Origin: Alistipes timonensis JC136
Lineage (GTDB): Bacteria > Bacteroidota > Bacteroidia > Bacteroidales > Rikenellaceae
Assembly (NCBI RefSeq): GCF_900107675.1
Contig: NZ_FNRI01000004.1
Span: 248,001 to 312,000, forward strand
Length of the DNA stretch: 64,000 nt
Reading direction: 5' to 3'
Shown: in pieces, positions 25,153 through 33,816 of the stretch
Numbering within the stretch: position 1 is the first letter of the stretch
How the letters are laid out: each line of letters begins with the position of its first letter
The notes under the pieces: model-generated
Seen by the model: only the letters and a program-made list of their open reading frames with translations
Databases searched by the model: none
Told to the model about the DNA's origin: nothing
Program-made: the position numbers and the translations under genes

Positions 25153-25196
25153 GCAGTCCCGGACTCCCGGCTCCAAAACCGTTGTTTTGGGACTGC
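25153..25196 (-). repeat. Nested inverted repeat in the tRNA-Ser(CGA) leader
   Basis: GCAGTCCC (25153-25160) is the reverse complement of GGGACTGC (25189-25196), and CCAAAAC-CGTT-GTTTTGG lies inside it. It sits between the tRNA 5' end and its -7 box, so it would fold in the precursor leader. Confidence 0.6.
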
Positions 25197-25203
25197 AAAT
25201 ATA
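25196..25203 (-). promoter_or_regulatory. -7 box of tRNA-Ser(CGA)
   Basis: Minus strand TATATTTG, exact TAnnTTTG match, about 70 bases upstream of the mature tRNA 5' end. No clear -33. The remaining bases up to 25445 show no gene. Confidence 0.55.
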
Positions 25204-25445
25204 GACATATTTTTTATTTCCGCACATTTTCATGCGGAAAAAATTGAAATCTGTTGAAAAAAAGCCTCGGAGACTCCTCCGGTTCGCATTTTTCCGGATA
25301 TAATTTCTATCTTTGAAGGCAGGAGTTCCGCCGCGCGCGTGCAGTATTTCCGGCGCGGAACCGTTTATAAGAATGAAATGATACTAAAAACGGTATGGTT
25401 TTCGTTTTTAGATCAAAGACTAACGCAAACAATATCTTGTGCGCT

Positions 25446-26588
25446 ATGAAAAAGTTGAAGATTTTAATCGGAACCGTCTTGCTGTCCGCCGGTCTGGCCG
25501 GCTGCTCGTCGGCATATTACGCCTCGACGGGGTACGCCTCCGACGACCTTTACGCCGTGCATGACAAGACGCAGATCGCCCGCAGGAAGCAGGCCGAGGC
25601 CGAGGCGCAGCGTGCTGCCGCCGAAGCCCGCAGGGCCGAATGGGAGGCGAAGATCGCCGAGGCGGAGGCCGCGGCTGCCGAGAATAACTATTACGAATAC
25701 CAGGCTGCGGATGCGAATCCGTACCAGAGCGTGTTGGCCGACGACTACGAAAGCGCCTATGCGCGCCGTCTGCGCGGCTTCGAGTCGCCGAGCTACAAAA
25801 TGCCGTCGAGCTATCTCGACGCACGTTACAGCAGCGCGTTCAACTACGCTTCGGCTTACGATCCGGCGTTCTACAACATCGTGATCTCGGGCGACCAGGT
25901 ATGGGTTGAGCCCAAGTACATTACGTCGATGTTCGGCTCGTGGGGAACGGTGGTCTACGGCGATCCGTGGTACTGGGGCTGGAACCGTCCGTGGGGACCC
26001 AGCTTCTCGATCGGAAGCTGGGGATGGAGTTTCGGATGGAATTCGTGGTACAATCCCTGGTACGGTCCGTGGGGACCCTGGTACAGCTCGTGGTACGATC
26101 CCTGGTACCGGCCCGGATGGGGCTGGGGGCCCGGATGGCACGGCGGACACCACCATTATCCCGGTCCGGGATGGGGCGGCGGACACGGACGGCCCTATCA
26201 TTCGAACATCGTACGGCGCCCCAATCCCTACACCTCGCCTTCGGGGACCCGCTACGGGGTGGGATCGCGCTTCGGAAGCCCGTCGTCGGGATCGCTGCGG
26301 GGCAGCGGAAGCAACCGACGGAACAATTTCGGCGTGCGCTCCAACAACAGCGGCGGTTCGTCGAGGAACCGTTACGATTCGGGCAGTTCGTCGCGCGGAA
26401 ACCGTTACGACGATACCTACCGTAATTCCGGCGGGAACTCCTACAACCGCGGTGGCAGCTATAACAGCGGCAGTTCGTCGTCCTACAACCGCGGCAGTTC
26501 GTCGTCGGGAAGTTCCGGAGGCGGCTCGCGCGGCGGTTCGGGTACGACCTCTTCGGGCGGAAGCTACCGGAATTCGGGCGGACGGTAA
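25446..26588 (+). CDS. Trp/Gly/Ser-rich low-complexity lipoprotein
   Basis: The ATG at 25446 starts a 380-residue product with the signal MKKLKILIGTVLLSAGLAGC, a clear lipobox. An Ala/Glu/Arg-rich coiled-coil-like segment (about 40-80) follows. Next come a folded-looking region (FNYASAYDPAFYNIVISGDQVWV) and a tract of W-x-x-P-W-Y repeats (NPWYGPWGPWYSSWYDPWYR) ending in His/Gly. The last 110 residues are Ser/Gly/Asn/Arg-rich. Similar proteins exist in Bacteroidales but have no assigned function. Surface exposure is likely from the lipobox. It precedes the FadL-like gene by 27 bases and may share its transcript. Confidence 0.8.
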   Translation: MKKLKILIGTVLLSAGLAGCSSAYYASTGYASDDLYAVHDKTQIARRKQAEAEAQRAAAEARRAEWEAKIAEAEAAAAENNYYEYQAADANPYQSVLADDYESAYARRLRGFESPSYKMPSSYLDARYSSAFNYASAYDPAFYNIVISGDQVWVEPKYITSMFGSWGTVVYGDPWYWGWNRPWGPSFSIGSWGWSFGWNSWYNPWYGPWGPWYSSWYDPWYRPGWGWGPGWHGGHHHYPGPGWGGGHGRPYHSNIVRRPNPYTSPSGTRYGVGSRFGSPSSGSLRGSGSNRRNNFGVRSNNSGGSSRNRYDSGSSSRGNRYDDTYRNSGGNSYNRGGSYNSGSSSSYNRGSSSSGSSGGGSRGGSGTTSSGGSYRNSGGR

Positions 26589-26615
26589 CGGTTCTCTGAT
26601 AAATGTGAAAATACG

Positions 26616-28307
26616 ATGAAGAGAGTGATTTTATTGCTTGCGGCCGTCGCAGCGACGGCCGCGGCTTCGGCTCAGAACCCCGACAGGGGATGGGGCGGCC
26701 TGCTTATGGATAAGGATGTGATGATGCCCGGGGATATGGCCGAATTGTCGCAGACCCAGTTCAATTTCGGGACCGCGCGGGCCATGGCCATGGCCGGGGC
26801 GTTCACGTCGCTGGGGGCCGACCTTTCGTCGATGTCGATCAATCCGGCGGGGCTGGGTATGTACCGCCATAGCGACATTTCGATCACGCCGATGATGTCC
26901 TTCGCCCGGAGCAAGACCAACGCCCCGGAGTACGGACGCAATTCGCGGGATCGTTTTTCGATGGCCAATATCGGTGTGGCGATCAATGCCTATGAGGGCT
27001 CCGGTTCGCTGGTAAGCCTCAATATCGGTTTCGGGTATAACCGTCTCGCCGATTTCAATTACGACTATTCGTTCCAGAGGGGCGGACAGCGGGCGACCGT
27101 CGGCGATGTCTATTCGCGCCAGCTCTATTGGGGCGGTGTTTCGAAGAACGATTTTTACAACGCAGGCGGTTCGGGCAACTGGAACTGGGACAATATCGCC
27201 CCCGAGTTATGGAATGCCGCGCTGGCTTACCGCGGATTTCTGATCGATCAGGAGGACCCGAAGAATCCCAAAAGCTGGAAGCCGACCTGGATCGGGAACA
27301 ACGCCGAGATGGGGCATTTCACGGAGTTGCAGAGCCGCGGTTCGGTCGGGGAGTACACGCTGTCGGTCGGCGCCAACATCAACAACAAGATCTATATCGG
27401 CGCGTCGCTCGGCATTCAGAGCGTCTACCAGCGCAAATACATCGATTACGGCGAAGAGTACTACTATCCCGGCACGGGGCCCGACGGATACGGCAATTCC
27501 GGACTGGATTATCAGCTCCTCTGGTGGAAGCTCAACCAGAGCGTGATCGTGGAGGGTACGGGCGTCAATTTCAAGGCGGGTATCGTCTACCGTCCGACGA
27601 CCAATCTGCGTCTGGGTGCGGCGATCCACACCCCGACCTATTATTCGCTCGACCGGAAATTCCAGAGCGCCGCGGCCGGACTGGCTTACGCCAACAACCA
27701 TGTCGATCCGAATGTCACGCCCGACGACGATGGATACATTTCCACGGCGAACGATCCCAACATGACCTCGCCGGTGCTGCTCGACGACGGTCCCAACAGT
27801 TGGTCGTTCGTCTCTCCGACGCGGCTGATGTTCGGCGCTTCGTACACCTTCGGGCAGCGGGGCGTGATCTCGGTGGATTACGAGCGCGACTGGTACAACG
27901 GCATTCGCATCAAGGACAATCCGTCGGGACTCGACTCGCAGTCGTGGTACAACGATTCGTTCCGCGACAATTACAAGGGGGCCAACATCGTGCGTGTGGG
28001 CGCTGAGTTCAAACCCCTGCCGGTGCTGGCGCTGCGGGCGGGCTTCGGGTACAGCGGTTCGATGTTCAAGGACGACGTGTCGCCCTCTTCGCCGATGTTT
28101 GCGAAGACCACTTATTACGGAGCCGGCGTGGGATTCGTGCTGGGCCGCGGAGTGTTGCTCGACATCGCTTACCAGTATGTATCGTCCAAAACGCCCGATT
28201 ATTACCTGTTCTACGTGTGGGACGAGGACGGCGCGGCCGACAGCGCGGTCTATTCGACCGAGGTGAAGCGTCACAATGTGGCGCTGACGCTGGGATTCCG
28301 CTTCTGA
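26616..28307 (+). CDS. OmpP1/FadL/TodX-like outer-membrane transport protein
   Basis: The 563-residue product has a cleavable signal ending at ASAQ. The FadL-family N-terminal hatch pattern follows (NFGTARAMAMAGAFTSLGADLSSMSINPAGLGMYR, here split by Ala/Gly). Alternating aromatic beta strands run through to a C-terminal strand ending LTLGFRF. FadL-type proteins pass hydrophobic compounds across the outer membrane; the ligand here is unknown. A terminator follows the stop. The preceding lipoprotein gene lies 27 bases upstream in the same direction. Confidence 0.85.
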   Translation: MKRVILLLAAVAATAAASAQNPDRGWGGLLMDKDVMMPGDMAELSQTQFNFGTARAMAMAGAFTSLGADLSSMSINPAGLGMYRHSDISITPMMSFARSKTNAPEYGRNSRDRFSMANIGVAINAYEGSGSLVSLNIGFGYNRLADFNYDYSFQRGGQRATVGDVYSRQLYWGGVSKNDFYNAGGSGNWNWDNIAPELWNAALAYRGFLIDQEDPKNPKSWKPTWIGNNAEMGHFTELQSRGSVGEYTLSVGANINNKIYIGASLGIQSVYQRKYIDYGEEYYYPGTGPDGYGNSGLDYQLLWWKLNQSVIVEGTGVNFKAGIVYRPTTNLRLGAAIHTPTYYSLDRKFQSAAAGLAYANNHVDPNVTPDDDGYISTANDPNMTSPVLLDDGPNSWSFVSPTRLMFGASYTFGQRGVISVDYERDWYNGIRIKDNPSGLDSQSWYNDSFRDNYKGANIVRVGAEFKPLPVLALRAGFGYSGSMFKDDVSPSSPMFAKTTYYGAGVGFVLGRGVLLDIAYQYVSSKTPDYYLFYVWDEDGAADSAVYSTEVKRHNVALTLGFRF

Positions 28308-28327
28308 AAAGGCTTTTCGGATAATAT

Positions 28328-28359
28328 AAAGGTGCGTCTTTGTGACGGACCTTTATTTT
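28328..28359 (+). terminator. Terminator after the FadL-like gene
   Basis: AAAGGT-GC-GTC (28328-28338) pairs with GAC-GG-ACCTTT (up to 28354), then A and a T run. It overlaps the proS promoter. Confidence 0.75.
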
Positions 28360-28371
28360 TTTGTATATTTG
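28339..28371 (+). promoter_or_regulatory. proS promoter overlapping the terminator
   Basis: TTTG 28339-28342 and TATATTTG 28364-28371, spacing 21 bases, 33 bases before the ATG at 28404. The -33 element is inside the terminator loop. Confidence 0.7.
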
Positions 28372-28403
28372 TCGTCCGAAATAAAAGTAAAAACCGAAAT
28401 AAT

Positions 28404-29888
28404 ATGGCAAAGGAACTTAAAGACCTCACGAAGTCCGACGAAAACTACTCGCAGTGGTACAACGAGTTGGTCGTGAAGGCCGGACTGGCTGAGAATTCGG
28501 CCGTCCGCGGGTGTATGGTCATCAAACCCTACGGCTATGCCATCTGGGAGAAGATGCAGGCCGCGCTGGACCGGATGTTCAAAGATACGGGGCATCAGAA
28601 CGCCTATTTCCCGCTCTTCATCCCCAAGTCGTTCTTCTCGAAGGAGGCCCATCATGTCGAGGGTTTTGCCAAGGAGTGTGCCGTGGTGACGCACTACCGC
28701 CTGAAAAACGATCCCCACGGCAAGGGTGTCGTGGTCGATCCCGATGCCAAGCTCGAAGAGGAGCTGATCGTGCGTCCGACATCGGAGACGATTATCTGGA
28801 ACACCTATAAGAACTGGATTCAGTCCTACCGCGACCTGCCGATCCTCTGCAACCAGTGGGCCAACGTCGTGCGCTGGGAGATGCGTACGCGCCTGTTCCT
28901 GCGCACGGCCGAGTTCCTCTGGCAGGAGGGCCATACGGCGCACGCCACGCGCGAGGAGGCCATCGAGGAGGCTGAAAAGATGATTCATGTTTACCAGAAA
29001 TTCGCCGAGGAGTGGATGTCGCTGCCGGTGGTCGTGGGTCACAAGTCGCCCAACGAGCGTTTCGCGGGTGCCGAGGACACGCTCACGATCGAGGCGCTGA
29101 TGCAGGACGGCAAGGCGCTGCAGAGCGGTACGTCGCACTTCCTGGGACAGAATTTCGCCAAGGCGTTCGACGTGCAGTACGTCAACAAGGAGGGCAAGCT
29201 CGAGTACGTGTGGGCGACTTCGTGGGGCGTTTCGACCCGTCTGATGGGCGCGCTCATCATGGCCCACTCGGACAACAACGGTCTGGTGCTGCCCCCGAAA
29301 CTCGCGCCGATTCAGGTGGTGATGGTCCCGATCTACAAGGGCGAGGACCAGCTGACGGAGATTCGCGCCCGTTTCGAGGCTATCGCCGCGCAGCTCCGGG
29401 AGAAGGGTATTTCGGTGAAGATCGACGACCGCGACAACGTGCGTTCGGGATTCAAGTTCGCCGAATACGAATTGAAGGGCGTGCCCGTGCGTCTGGCGAT
29501 GGGACCCCGCGATATGGAGAACGGCACGATCGAACTGGCGCGCCGCGACACGCTCGAAAAAGAGACCGTTTCGCAGGAGGGGCTCGTGGAGCGTATCGAA
29601 GGGCTGATGACCGAGATTCAGGAAAACATCTTCAAGAAAGCCTTGGCTTTCCGCGAGTCGATGATTACGAAGGTCGATACGTGGGAGGAGTTCAAACGGG
29701 TGCTCGACGAGAAGGGCGGCTTTATCCTCGCCCATTGGGACGGCACGGTGGAGACCGAGGTGGCGATCAAAGATGCCACGAAGGCCACGATCCGCTGTAT
29801 TCCGGTGGATGCTCCGGACGAGGAGGGCGTCTGCGTCTTCTCGGGAAAACCGTCGCACCGCCGCGTATTGTTCGCCCGCAGCTATTAG
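28404..29888 (+). CDS. proS: Prolyl-tRNA synthetase (short, archaeal/eukaryotic-type)
   Basis: The ATG at 28404 (MAKELKDLTKSDENYSQWYN) follows the promoter; the frame is open further upstream, but that would include the -7 box. The 494-residue length, without the long editing insertion, marks the type-3 ProRS. Class II motif 2 appears as RWEMRTRLFLRTAEFLWQEGH and motif 3 as LPPKLAPIQVV. RPTSETIIWNTYKNWI is the proline/ATP-site segment. It charges tRNA-Pro in the cytoplasm. It is a single-gene unit, with a hairpin region and the CDF gene downstream. Confidence 0.97.
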   Translation: MAKELKDLTKSDENYSQWYNELVVKAGLAENSAVRGCMVIKPYGYAIWEKMQAALDRMFKDTGHQNAYFPLFIPKSFFSKEAHHVEGFAKECAVVTHYRLKNDPHGKGVVVDPDAKLEEELIVRPTSETIIWNTYKNWIQSYRDLPILCNQWANVVRWEMRTRLFLRTAEFLWQEGHTAHATREEAIEEAEKMIHVYQKFAEEWMSLPVVVGHKSPNERFAGAEDTLTIEALMQDGKALQSGTSHFLGQNFAKAFDVQYVNKEGKLEYVWATSWGVSTRLMGALIMAHSDNNGLVLPPKLAPIQVVMVPIYKGEDQLTEIRARFEAIAAQLREKGISVKIDDRDNVRSGFKFAEYELKGVPVRLAMGPRDMENGTIELARRDTLEKETVSQEGLVERIEGLMTEIQENIFKKALAFRESMITKVDTWEEFKRVLDEKGGFILAHWDGTVETEVAIKDATKATIRCIPVDAPDEEGVCVFSGKPSHRRVLFARSY

Positions 29889-29927
29889 TTTCCGATTTCA
29901 GGCGGATATTTCCGCACATCCCTCGAG

Positions 29928-29969
29928 CGGGACGAATGGAATGTACCTGAGTACTATCCATCCGTCCCG
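29928..29969. repeat. 42-base imperfect palindrome between proS and the CDF gene
   Basis: CGGGACG-A-ATGGA-AT-GTAC, loop CTGA, GTAC-TA-TCCAT-C-CGTCCCG: 16 pairs interrupted by small symmetric mismatches. No T run follows, so it is not a classic terminator; it could stabilise the proS 3' end. Nothing else is seen in 29889-30119. Confidence 0.6.
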
Positions 29970-30119
29970 TTCTTCACGATGCCCGAAACTATCTCACCTG
30001 AAATCAAAAACACGCCGGGCTGCATTTCATAAATATACTCCTCCGAGAGCAAAAACAACGCATTTTGAGGGAGTGATGCTATGAATTTTTTTCGTATTTT
30101 TAACCGCTAACTTTTATCT

Positions 30120-31019
30120 ATGTCAGACACCGCAGAAATACGGAAACGCCGCATCTATCGCGTGACCTTCATCGGTTTCGTGGTCAATCTCGTATTGTCG
30201 CTCCTGAAGCTCGCCGCGGGCATCCTCGGGCGAAGCGGTGCGATGATCGCCGATGCCGTGCATTCGTTCTCCGATCTGGCCACCGATGTCGTCGTGATCG
30301 TCTTTGCCCGGATTTCGGCCAAGCCCCGGGACGACGGGCATGATTACGGCCACGGCAAGTATGAAACCCTTGCCACAATCCTCATCAGCATTGCGCTGGG
30401 CATTGTGGGCGCCGGAATCCTCGTCAACAGCATCGGGGCCGTCCGGGTGGTGCTCGACGGCGGGCTGCTGCCCCGGCCCGGACTGGTCGCCCTCGTGGCG
30501 GCGGTCCTTTCGATCGCGGCCAAGGAGATTCTCTACCGTTATACCGTGCGCGAGGGGCGTGCGATCGACAGTCCCAGCGTCATAGCCAACGCCTGGCATC
30601 ACCGCAGCGATGCCCTTTCGTCGCTCGGAACGCTCGTCGGCATCGGATGCGCCTATTTCCTGGGCGACCGGTGGCGCATCGCGGACCCGATCGCTGCGCT
30701 GATCGTGGCGGTGTTCATCTTCAAGGTCGCCTTCGACCTGATCCGCACGGGATTGGGCGAACTGCTCGAAAAGTCGCTCCCCGAGGAGACGGAGCGGGAG
30801 ATCCTGCGCATCGTGACGCTCGATCCCGCCGTTCGGGAGCCGCACAACCTTCGTACACGGCGCATCGGAGCCGCCATCGCCATCGAGGTGCATGTCCGCG
30901 TCGACGGGGCGATGTCCGTCGCCTGTTCCCACGCCCTGACGGTCGGTATCGAGCGCCGCCTGCGGGAGCGTTTCGGCGAGGAGACGATGATTGCCGTTCA
31001 TGTTGAACCGTTGAAATAA
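30120..31019 (+). CDS. Cation diffusion facilitator (CDF) family metal exporter
   Basis: The 299-residue protein has six predicted membrane helices and a cytoplasmic ferredoxin-like C-terminal domain. The transport-site pairs are visible in helix 2 (ADAVHSFSDLATD) and helix 5 (ANAWHHRSDALSS): His/Asp residues typical of Zn2+/Fe2+/Mn2+ CDF proteins. It exchanges cytoplasmic divalent metal for protons at the inner membrane. Metal specificity cannot be set from this alone; H-x3-D pairs favour Zn/Fe. Single gene between the proS palindrome and the sigma-factor leader. Confidence 0.92.
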   Translation: MSDTAEIRKRRIYRVTFIGFVVNLVLSLLKLAAGILGRSGAMIADAVHSFSDLATDVVVIVFARISAKPRDDGHDYGHGKYETLATILISIALGIVGAGILVNSIGAVRVVLDGGLLPRPGLVALVAAVLSIAAKEILYRYTVREGRAIDSPSVIANAWHHRSDALSSLGTLVGIGCAYFLGDRWRIADPIAALIVAVFIFKVAFDLIRTGLGELLEKSLPEETEREILRIVTLDPAVREPHNLRTRRIGAAIAIEVHVRVDGAMSVACSHALTVGIERRLRERFGEETMIAVHVEPLK

Positions 31020-31258
31020 GGGTTTGTTTACGGCACGGAATTTGTATTGTTCGGCATGAAAAATTGTGCCGGCAAATTTCCGGCAGAGTAGAAAAAATTT
31101 GGTTTTTTCGGAAAATGTGCTTACCTTGCCAGCGTGAAGCCTCCGGAAACGCCGACGTTTACCAGGCCCGAACAATGATTATTAACGCCATCAGTAACTC
31201 TAAAAGGATTGCCTATCGGGAAAGAAATCTACTCTTAGTAACTAATTGAGACAAGAGT

Positions 31259-31843
31259 ATGAACGTGCAAGTATTAAGTGACCAGGTATTGCTTAATCAC
31301 TACCTTTCAGGTGACCGGAGTGCCATATCCAAACTCATCGAACGCCATAGCAGACGCGTGCGGGACTACATCAGCATGATGGTGAAGGACCGCGACGTGG
31401 CCGACGATATTTTCCAGGAGACATTCATCAAAGCCGTCCGTGTGATCGACGAAGGCCGTTATACCGATAACGGCAAGTTCCTGTCGTGGATACTGCGCAT
31501 CGCCCACAACCAGGTGATCGACCACTTCCGCGCACAGCGGCAGAACAAGTCGGTCAGTGAGTCCGAGGCGGGCTACGACGTGCTGGGCACGCTCAAGCTG
31601 GCCGAACGCACCGTCGAGGATGCGATGGTCTGCGACCAGATCGAGCGCGACGTGCGCGCGCTGGTCGAACTGCTGCCCGCCGAGCAGCGCGAGGTGGTGA
31701 TTATGCGTTATTTCTCGGGGCTGAGCTTCAAGGACATCGCCGAGCAGACCAACGTGAGCATCAACACCGCGCTGGGACGCATGCGCTATGCGCTCATCAA
31801 CCTGCGGAGGATGATCAAGGAAAAAAATCTGATTCTGAGCTGA
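31259..31843 (+). CDS. ECF-type RNA polymerase sigma factor
   Basis: The 194-residue protein has sigma-70 region 2 at about 25-95: DRDVADDIFQETFIKAVR, then FLSWILRIAHNQVIDHFR. Region 4 is at about 135-190: LPAEQREVVIMRYFSGLSFKDIAEQTNVSINTALGRMRYAL. It resembles the SigW-annotated group of Bacteroidales. It would direct polymerase to a distinct promoter set. No FecR-type anti-sigma gene follows; instead a very small open frame is 66 bases downstream. The 5' interval 31020-31258 has no gene. Confidence 0.92.
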   Translation: MNVQVLSDQVLLNHYLSGDRSAISKLIERHSRRVRDYISMMVKDRDVADDIFQETFIKAVRVIDEGRYTDNGKFLSWILRIAHNQVIDHFRAQRQNKSVSESEAGYDVLGTLKLAERTVEDAMVCDQIERDVRALVELLPAEQREVVIMRYFSGLSFKDIAEQTNVSINTALGRMRYALINLRRMIKEKNLILS

Positions 31844-31909
31844 TGCCGCACAATAATCCCCGGAGGGGTTGCGTTATATGAATAAAGCAAGCTAAAACAC
31901 GCAAAGCCT

Positions 31910-32059
31910 ATGGAGGACATTGACAAAAACGAGGTTTCAGACAACGGCATCTCTGAGGACGAGGACTTAATGATGCGGGAGGTGGTACAAGGTGATGCGG
32001 ATTTGTGTTATTTGCATCATTACCTCTCGGAAGTTTTCCGAAACGGGGATAATTTTTAA
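31910..32059 (+). CDS. Small acidic protein following the ECF sigma gene
   Basis: The frame MEDIDKNEVSDNGI...HHYLSEVFRNGDNF encodes 49 residues with a strong acidic bias. It begins after AAAGCCT and ends before a strong hairpin. Codon use is plausible and it lies in the same orientation as the sigma gene. A co-transcribed sigma modulator is possible but unproven. It may also be a non-coding stretch with a chance open frame. Confidence 0.45.
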   Translation: MEDIDKNEVSDNGISEDEDLMMREVVQGDADLCYLHHYLSEVFRNGDNF

Positions 32060-32077
32060 GGGTTAATTTTTGATGGG

Positions 32078-32101
32078 GAAGGGCGCCGGGAGGCGCCCTT
32101 C
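32078..32101 (+). terminator. Strong hairpin ending the sigma-factor unit
   Basis: GAAGGGCGCC (32078-32087), loop GGGA, GGCGCCCTTC (32092-32101): perfect 10-bp stem. The following T content is modest (ATTTACCC). Confidence 0.65.
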
Positions 32102-32156
32102 ATTTACCCTCCGGGCGGTCTGTTTTTTGCACTTCACACTCTAAAATCAGCTAATT

Positions 32157-32549
32157 ATGAAATTCAGCAATGTACGGCTATTGGTCAAAGACTACGACAA
32201 GTGTTTCCGGTTCTATACCGAGAAACTCGGTCTGGAACCTGCCTTCGATATCGAAGGCTGTTACGGCAGCTTCAAAGTCGCCGAAGGCATCGAAGGGCTG
32301 GCGATATTCACCTCCGACCTGATGGCTCCGGTTGTGGGCAATGCGGACAAAGGCCAGCCGGACGGCTGCCGGGAAAAGATGATGGTGTCGTTCGAGGTCG
32401 ACGATGTCGATGAAGCCTTTGAGACTCTTGCCGCAAAGGGCGTTGAGTTCGTCAATCGGCCGTCCGACATGCCCGCTTGGGGAATGCGGGTCGTCCATCT
32501 GAGAGATCCGGAAGAGAATCTGATCGAGCTTTTCACCCCTTTGAAGTGA
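32157..32549 (+). CDS. VOC family (glyoxalase/dioxygenase-like) protein
   Basis: The 130-residue protein has the two beta-alpha-beta-beta-beta modules of the vicinal oxygen chelate fold. The first is KFSNVRLLVKDYDKCFRFYTEKLGL and the second begins EKMMVSFEVDDVDEAFETLAAKGVEF. It ends in VVHLRDPEENLIELFTPL, where the Glu is a usual metal ligand. Function in the family ranges from glyoxalase to antibiotic resistance and cannot be assigned. It is 4 bases before the DUF488 gene and co-transcribed with it. Confidence 0.85.
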   Translation: MKFSNVRLLVKDYDKCFRFYTEKLGLEPAFDIEGCYGSFKVAEGIEGLAIFTSDLMAPVVGNADKGQPDGCREKMMVSFEVDDVDEAFETLAAKGVEFVNRPSDMPAWGMRVVHLRDPEENLIELFTPLK

Positions 32550-32553
32550 CTCC

Positions 32554-32925
32554 ATGACACGCATACGTATCAAACGGGTTTACGAAGCGCCGGCGCCGGA
32601 CGACGGCTGCCGGGTGCTGGTCGATAAACTCTGGCCGCGCGGCGTCCGCAAGGAGGCCCTGCCGTACGATATCTGGGCCAGGGACATTGCGCCCTCGGCC
32701 GCCCTGCGCACGTGGTATCACGCCGATCCTGCGGCGCGGTGGCAGGAGTTCCGCCGCCGTTATACGGAGGAGCTGCGCGGTTCGCAGGCCGTGCGGGATT
32801 TTGTCTGCGAGATTGCGGATGCAGGGACCGTGACGCTGCTCTACGCTTCGAAGAACGCCGCCGAGAACCATGCGCTCATCCTGCAGGAGTACTTGCAGCA
32901 TGCCGCGGAAGAAGCGGCCGGTTAA
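32554..32925 (+). CDS. DUF488 family protein
   Basis: The 123-residue product shows the DUF488 signature: IRIKRVYEAP at the N-terminus and VLVDKLWPRGVRKE, then WYHADPAARWQEFRRRYTEEL and LLYASKNAAENHA. Molecular function of the family is not established. It is translated with the upstream VOC gene and ends 2 bases before a strong terminator. Confidence 0.88.
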   Translation: MTRIRIKRVYEAPAPDDGCRVLVDKLWPRGVRKEALPYDIWARDIAPSAALRTWYHADPAARWQEFRRRYTEELRGSQAVRDFVCEIADAGTVTLLYASKNAAENHALILQEYLQHAAEEAAG

Positions 32926-32927
32926 TG

Positions 32928-32963
32928 AAAAACGGGACGTTACTTCGGTAACGCCCCGTTTTT
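32928..32963. terminator. Bidirectional terminator between DUF488 and HdeD-like genes
   Basis: AAAAACGGG-A-CGTTAC, loop TTCG, GTAACG-C-CCCGTTTTT: 15 pairs with one mismatch, A tract left and T tract right, serving two convergent genes. Confidence 0.92.
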
Positions 32964-32978
32964 CAAAAAGTGCGGATC

Positions 32979-33566
32979 TTAACGGCCGCTGCCGAGGCAG
33001 CGGTGGGCATTGCGGAGCTGGAGGGCCAGCGAGAAGGCCGCGACGCCTGCGAAGAGCAGCGTGATGCCGACCCAGACGACGACGGCCGTGGTGCCGAACA
33101 CCAGCGGTTGGAACAGTATCCACAGCGAGCACAGCAGGAGCAGGACGCCCGTGAAGACGGTCCAGCCCGCGCCGGGAATCTCCATGGCGCTCATGTCGCC
33201 GCCCAGTCCGATGGAGCTGAATCCGCGCATCATCAGCCAGAAACCCAGGAAGATAGGCAGCGTGGCCGCCGACAGCGCGACGTTGAAGATCAGGATGATG
33301 CCGAGGATGATCTCGATGATGCCTCCGGCCATCATCCAGCCGCGGCCGGTGATGAAGTGGCGGTTGGCCGACGAGAGCACCACTTCGAGGATGCCCGAGA
33401 TCAGCATCAGCCAGCCGAAGACGAGCGACATGCCCAGATAGCTCTGGGCCGGGTAGACGAAGGTCAGCACGCCGACTGCGAACAGCGCGATGCCGACGAT
33501 CAGCAGCAGCCACCAGTAACGGACGGCTTGCTTCGAATTTTCGATCAGTGTGGTAAAATTCTTCAT
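32979..33566 (-). CDS. HdeD/DUF308 family membrane protein
   Basis: The 195-residue protein has six closely spaced membrane helices in three hairpins (for example WWLLLIVGIALFAVGVLTF). Repeated Gly-containing DUF308 units include GWLMLISGILEVV, GGIIEIILGIILI and WVGITLLFAGVAAF. In enterobacteria HdeD contributes to acid resistance; for Bacteroidota the role is not known. Convergent with DUF488; the 289-base upstream interval (33567-33855) carries only the promoter of the SusC gene on the other strand. Confidence 0.85.
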   Translation of the reverse strand: MKNFTTLIENSKQAVRYWWLLLIVGIALFAVGVLTFVYPAQSYLGMSLVFGWLMLISGILEVVLSSANRHFITGRGWMMAGGIIEIILGIILIFNVALSAATLPIFLGFWLMMRGFSSIGLGGDMSAMEIPGAGWTVFTGVLLLLCSLWILFQPLVFGTTAVVVWVGITLLFAGVAAFSLALQLRNAHRCLGSGR

Positions 33567-33816
33567 GGTATACGGATTTACCGTTTCCCGAGCAATTTGC
33601 GTACCAGAACGGCGTGTTGCGACTGCTCGAATCAGCGGATTCTCAGCGGTTCGCGGCTGTGGAATACCGGGGCCGGGAATGTGTGCCGGCGGGTTTTCGG
33701 GACCGTTCGGACGGCTTTTGCCGGCGGCGGGGGTGGATTTTTGCCTGAAATCGGCTGTTTTGGCCGTTTTAGTAGTTTAAATATGTTATTTTTGTATTGT
33801 ATCCGACAAAGTTTTA

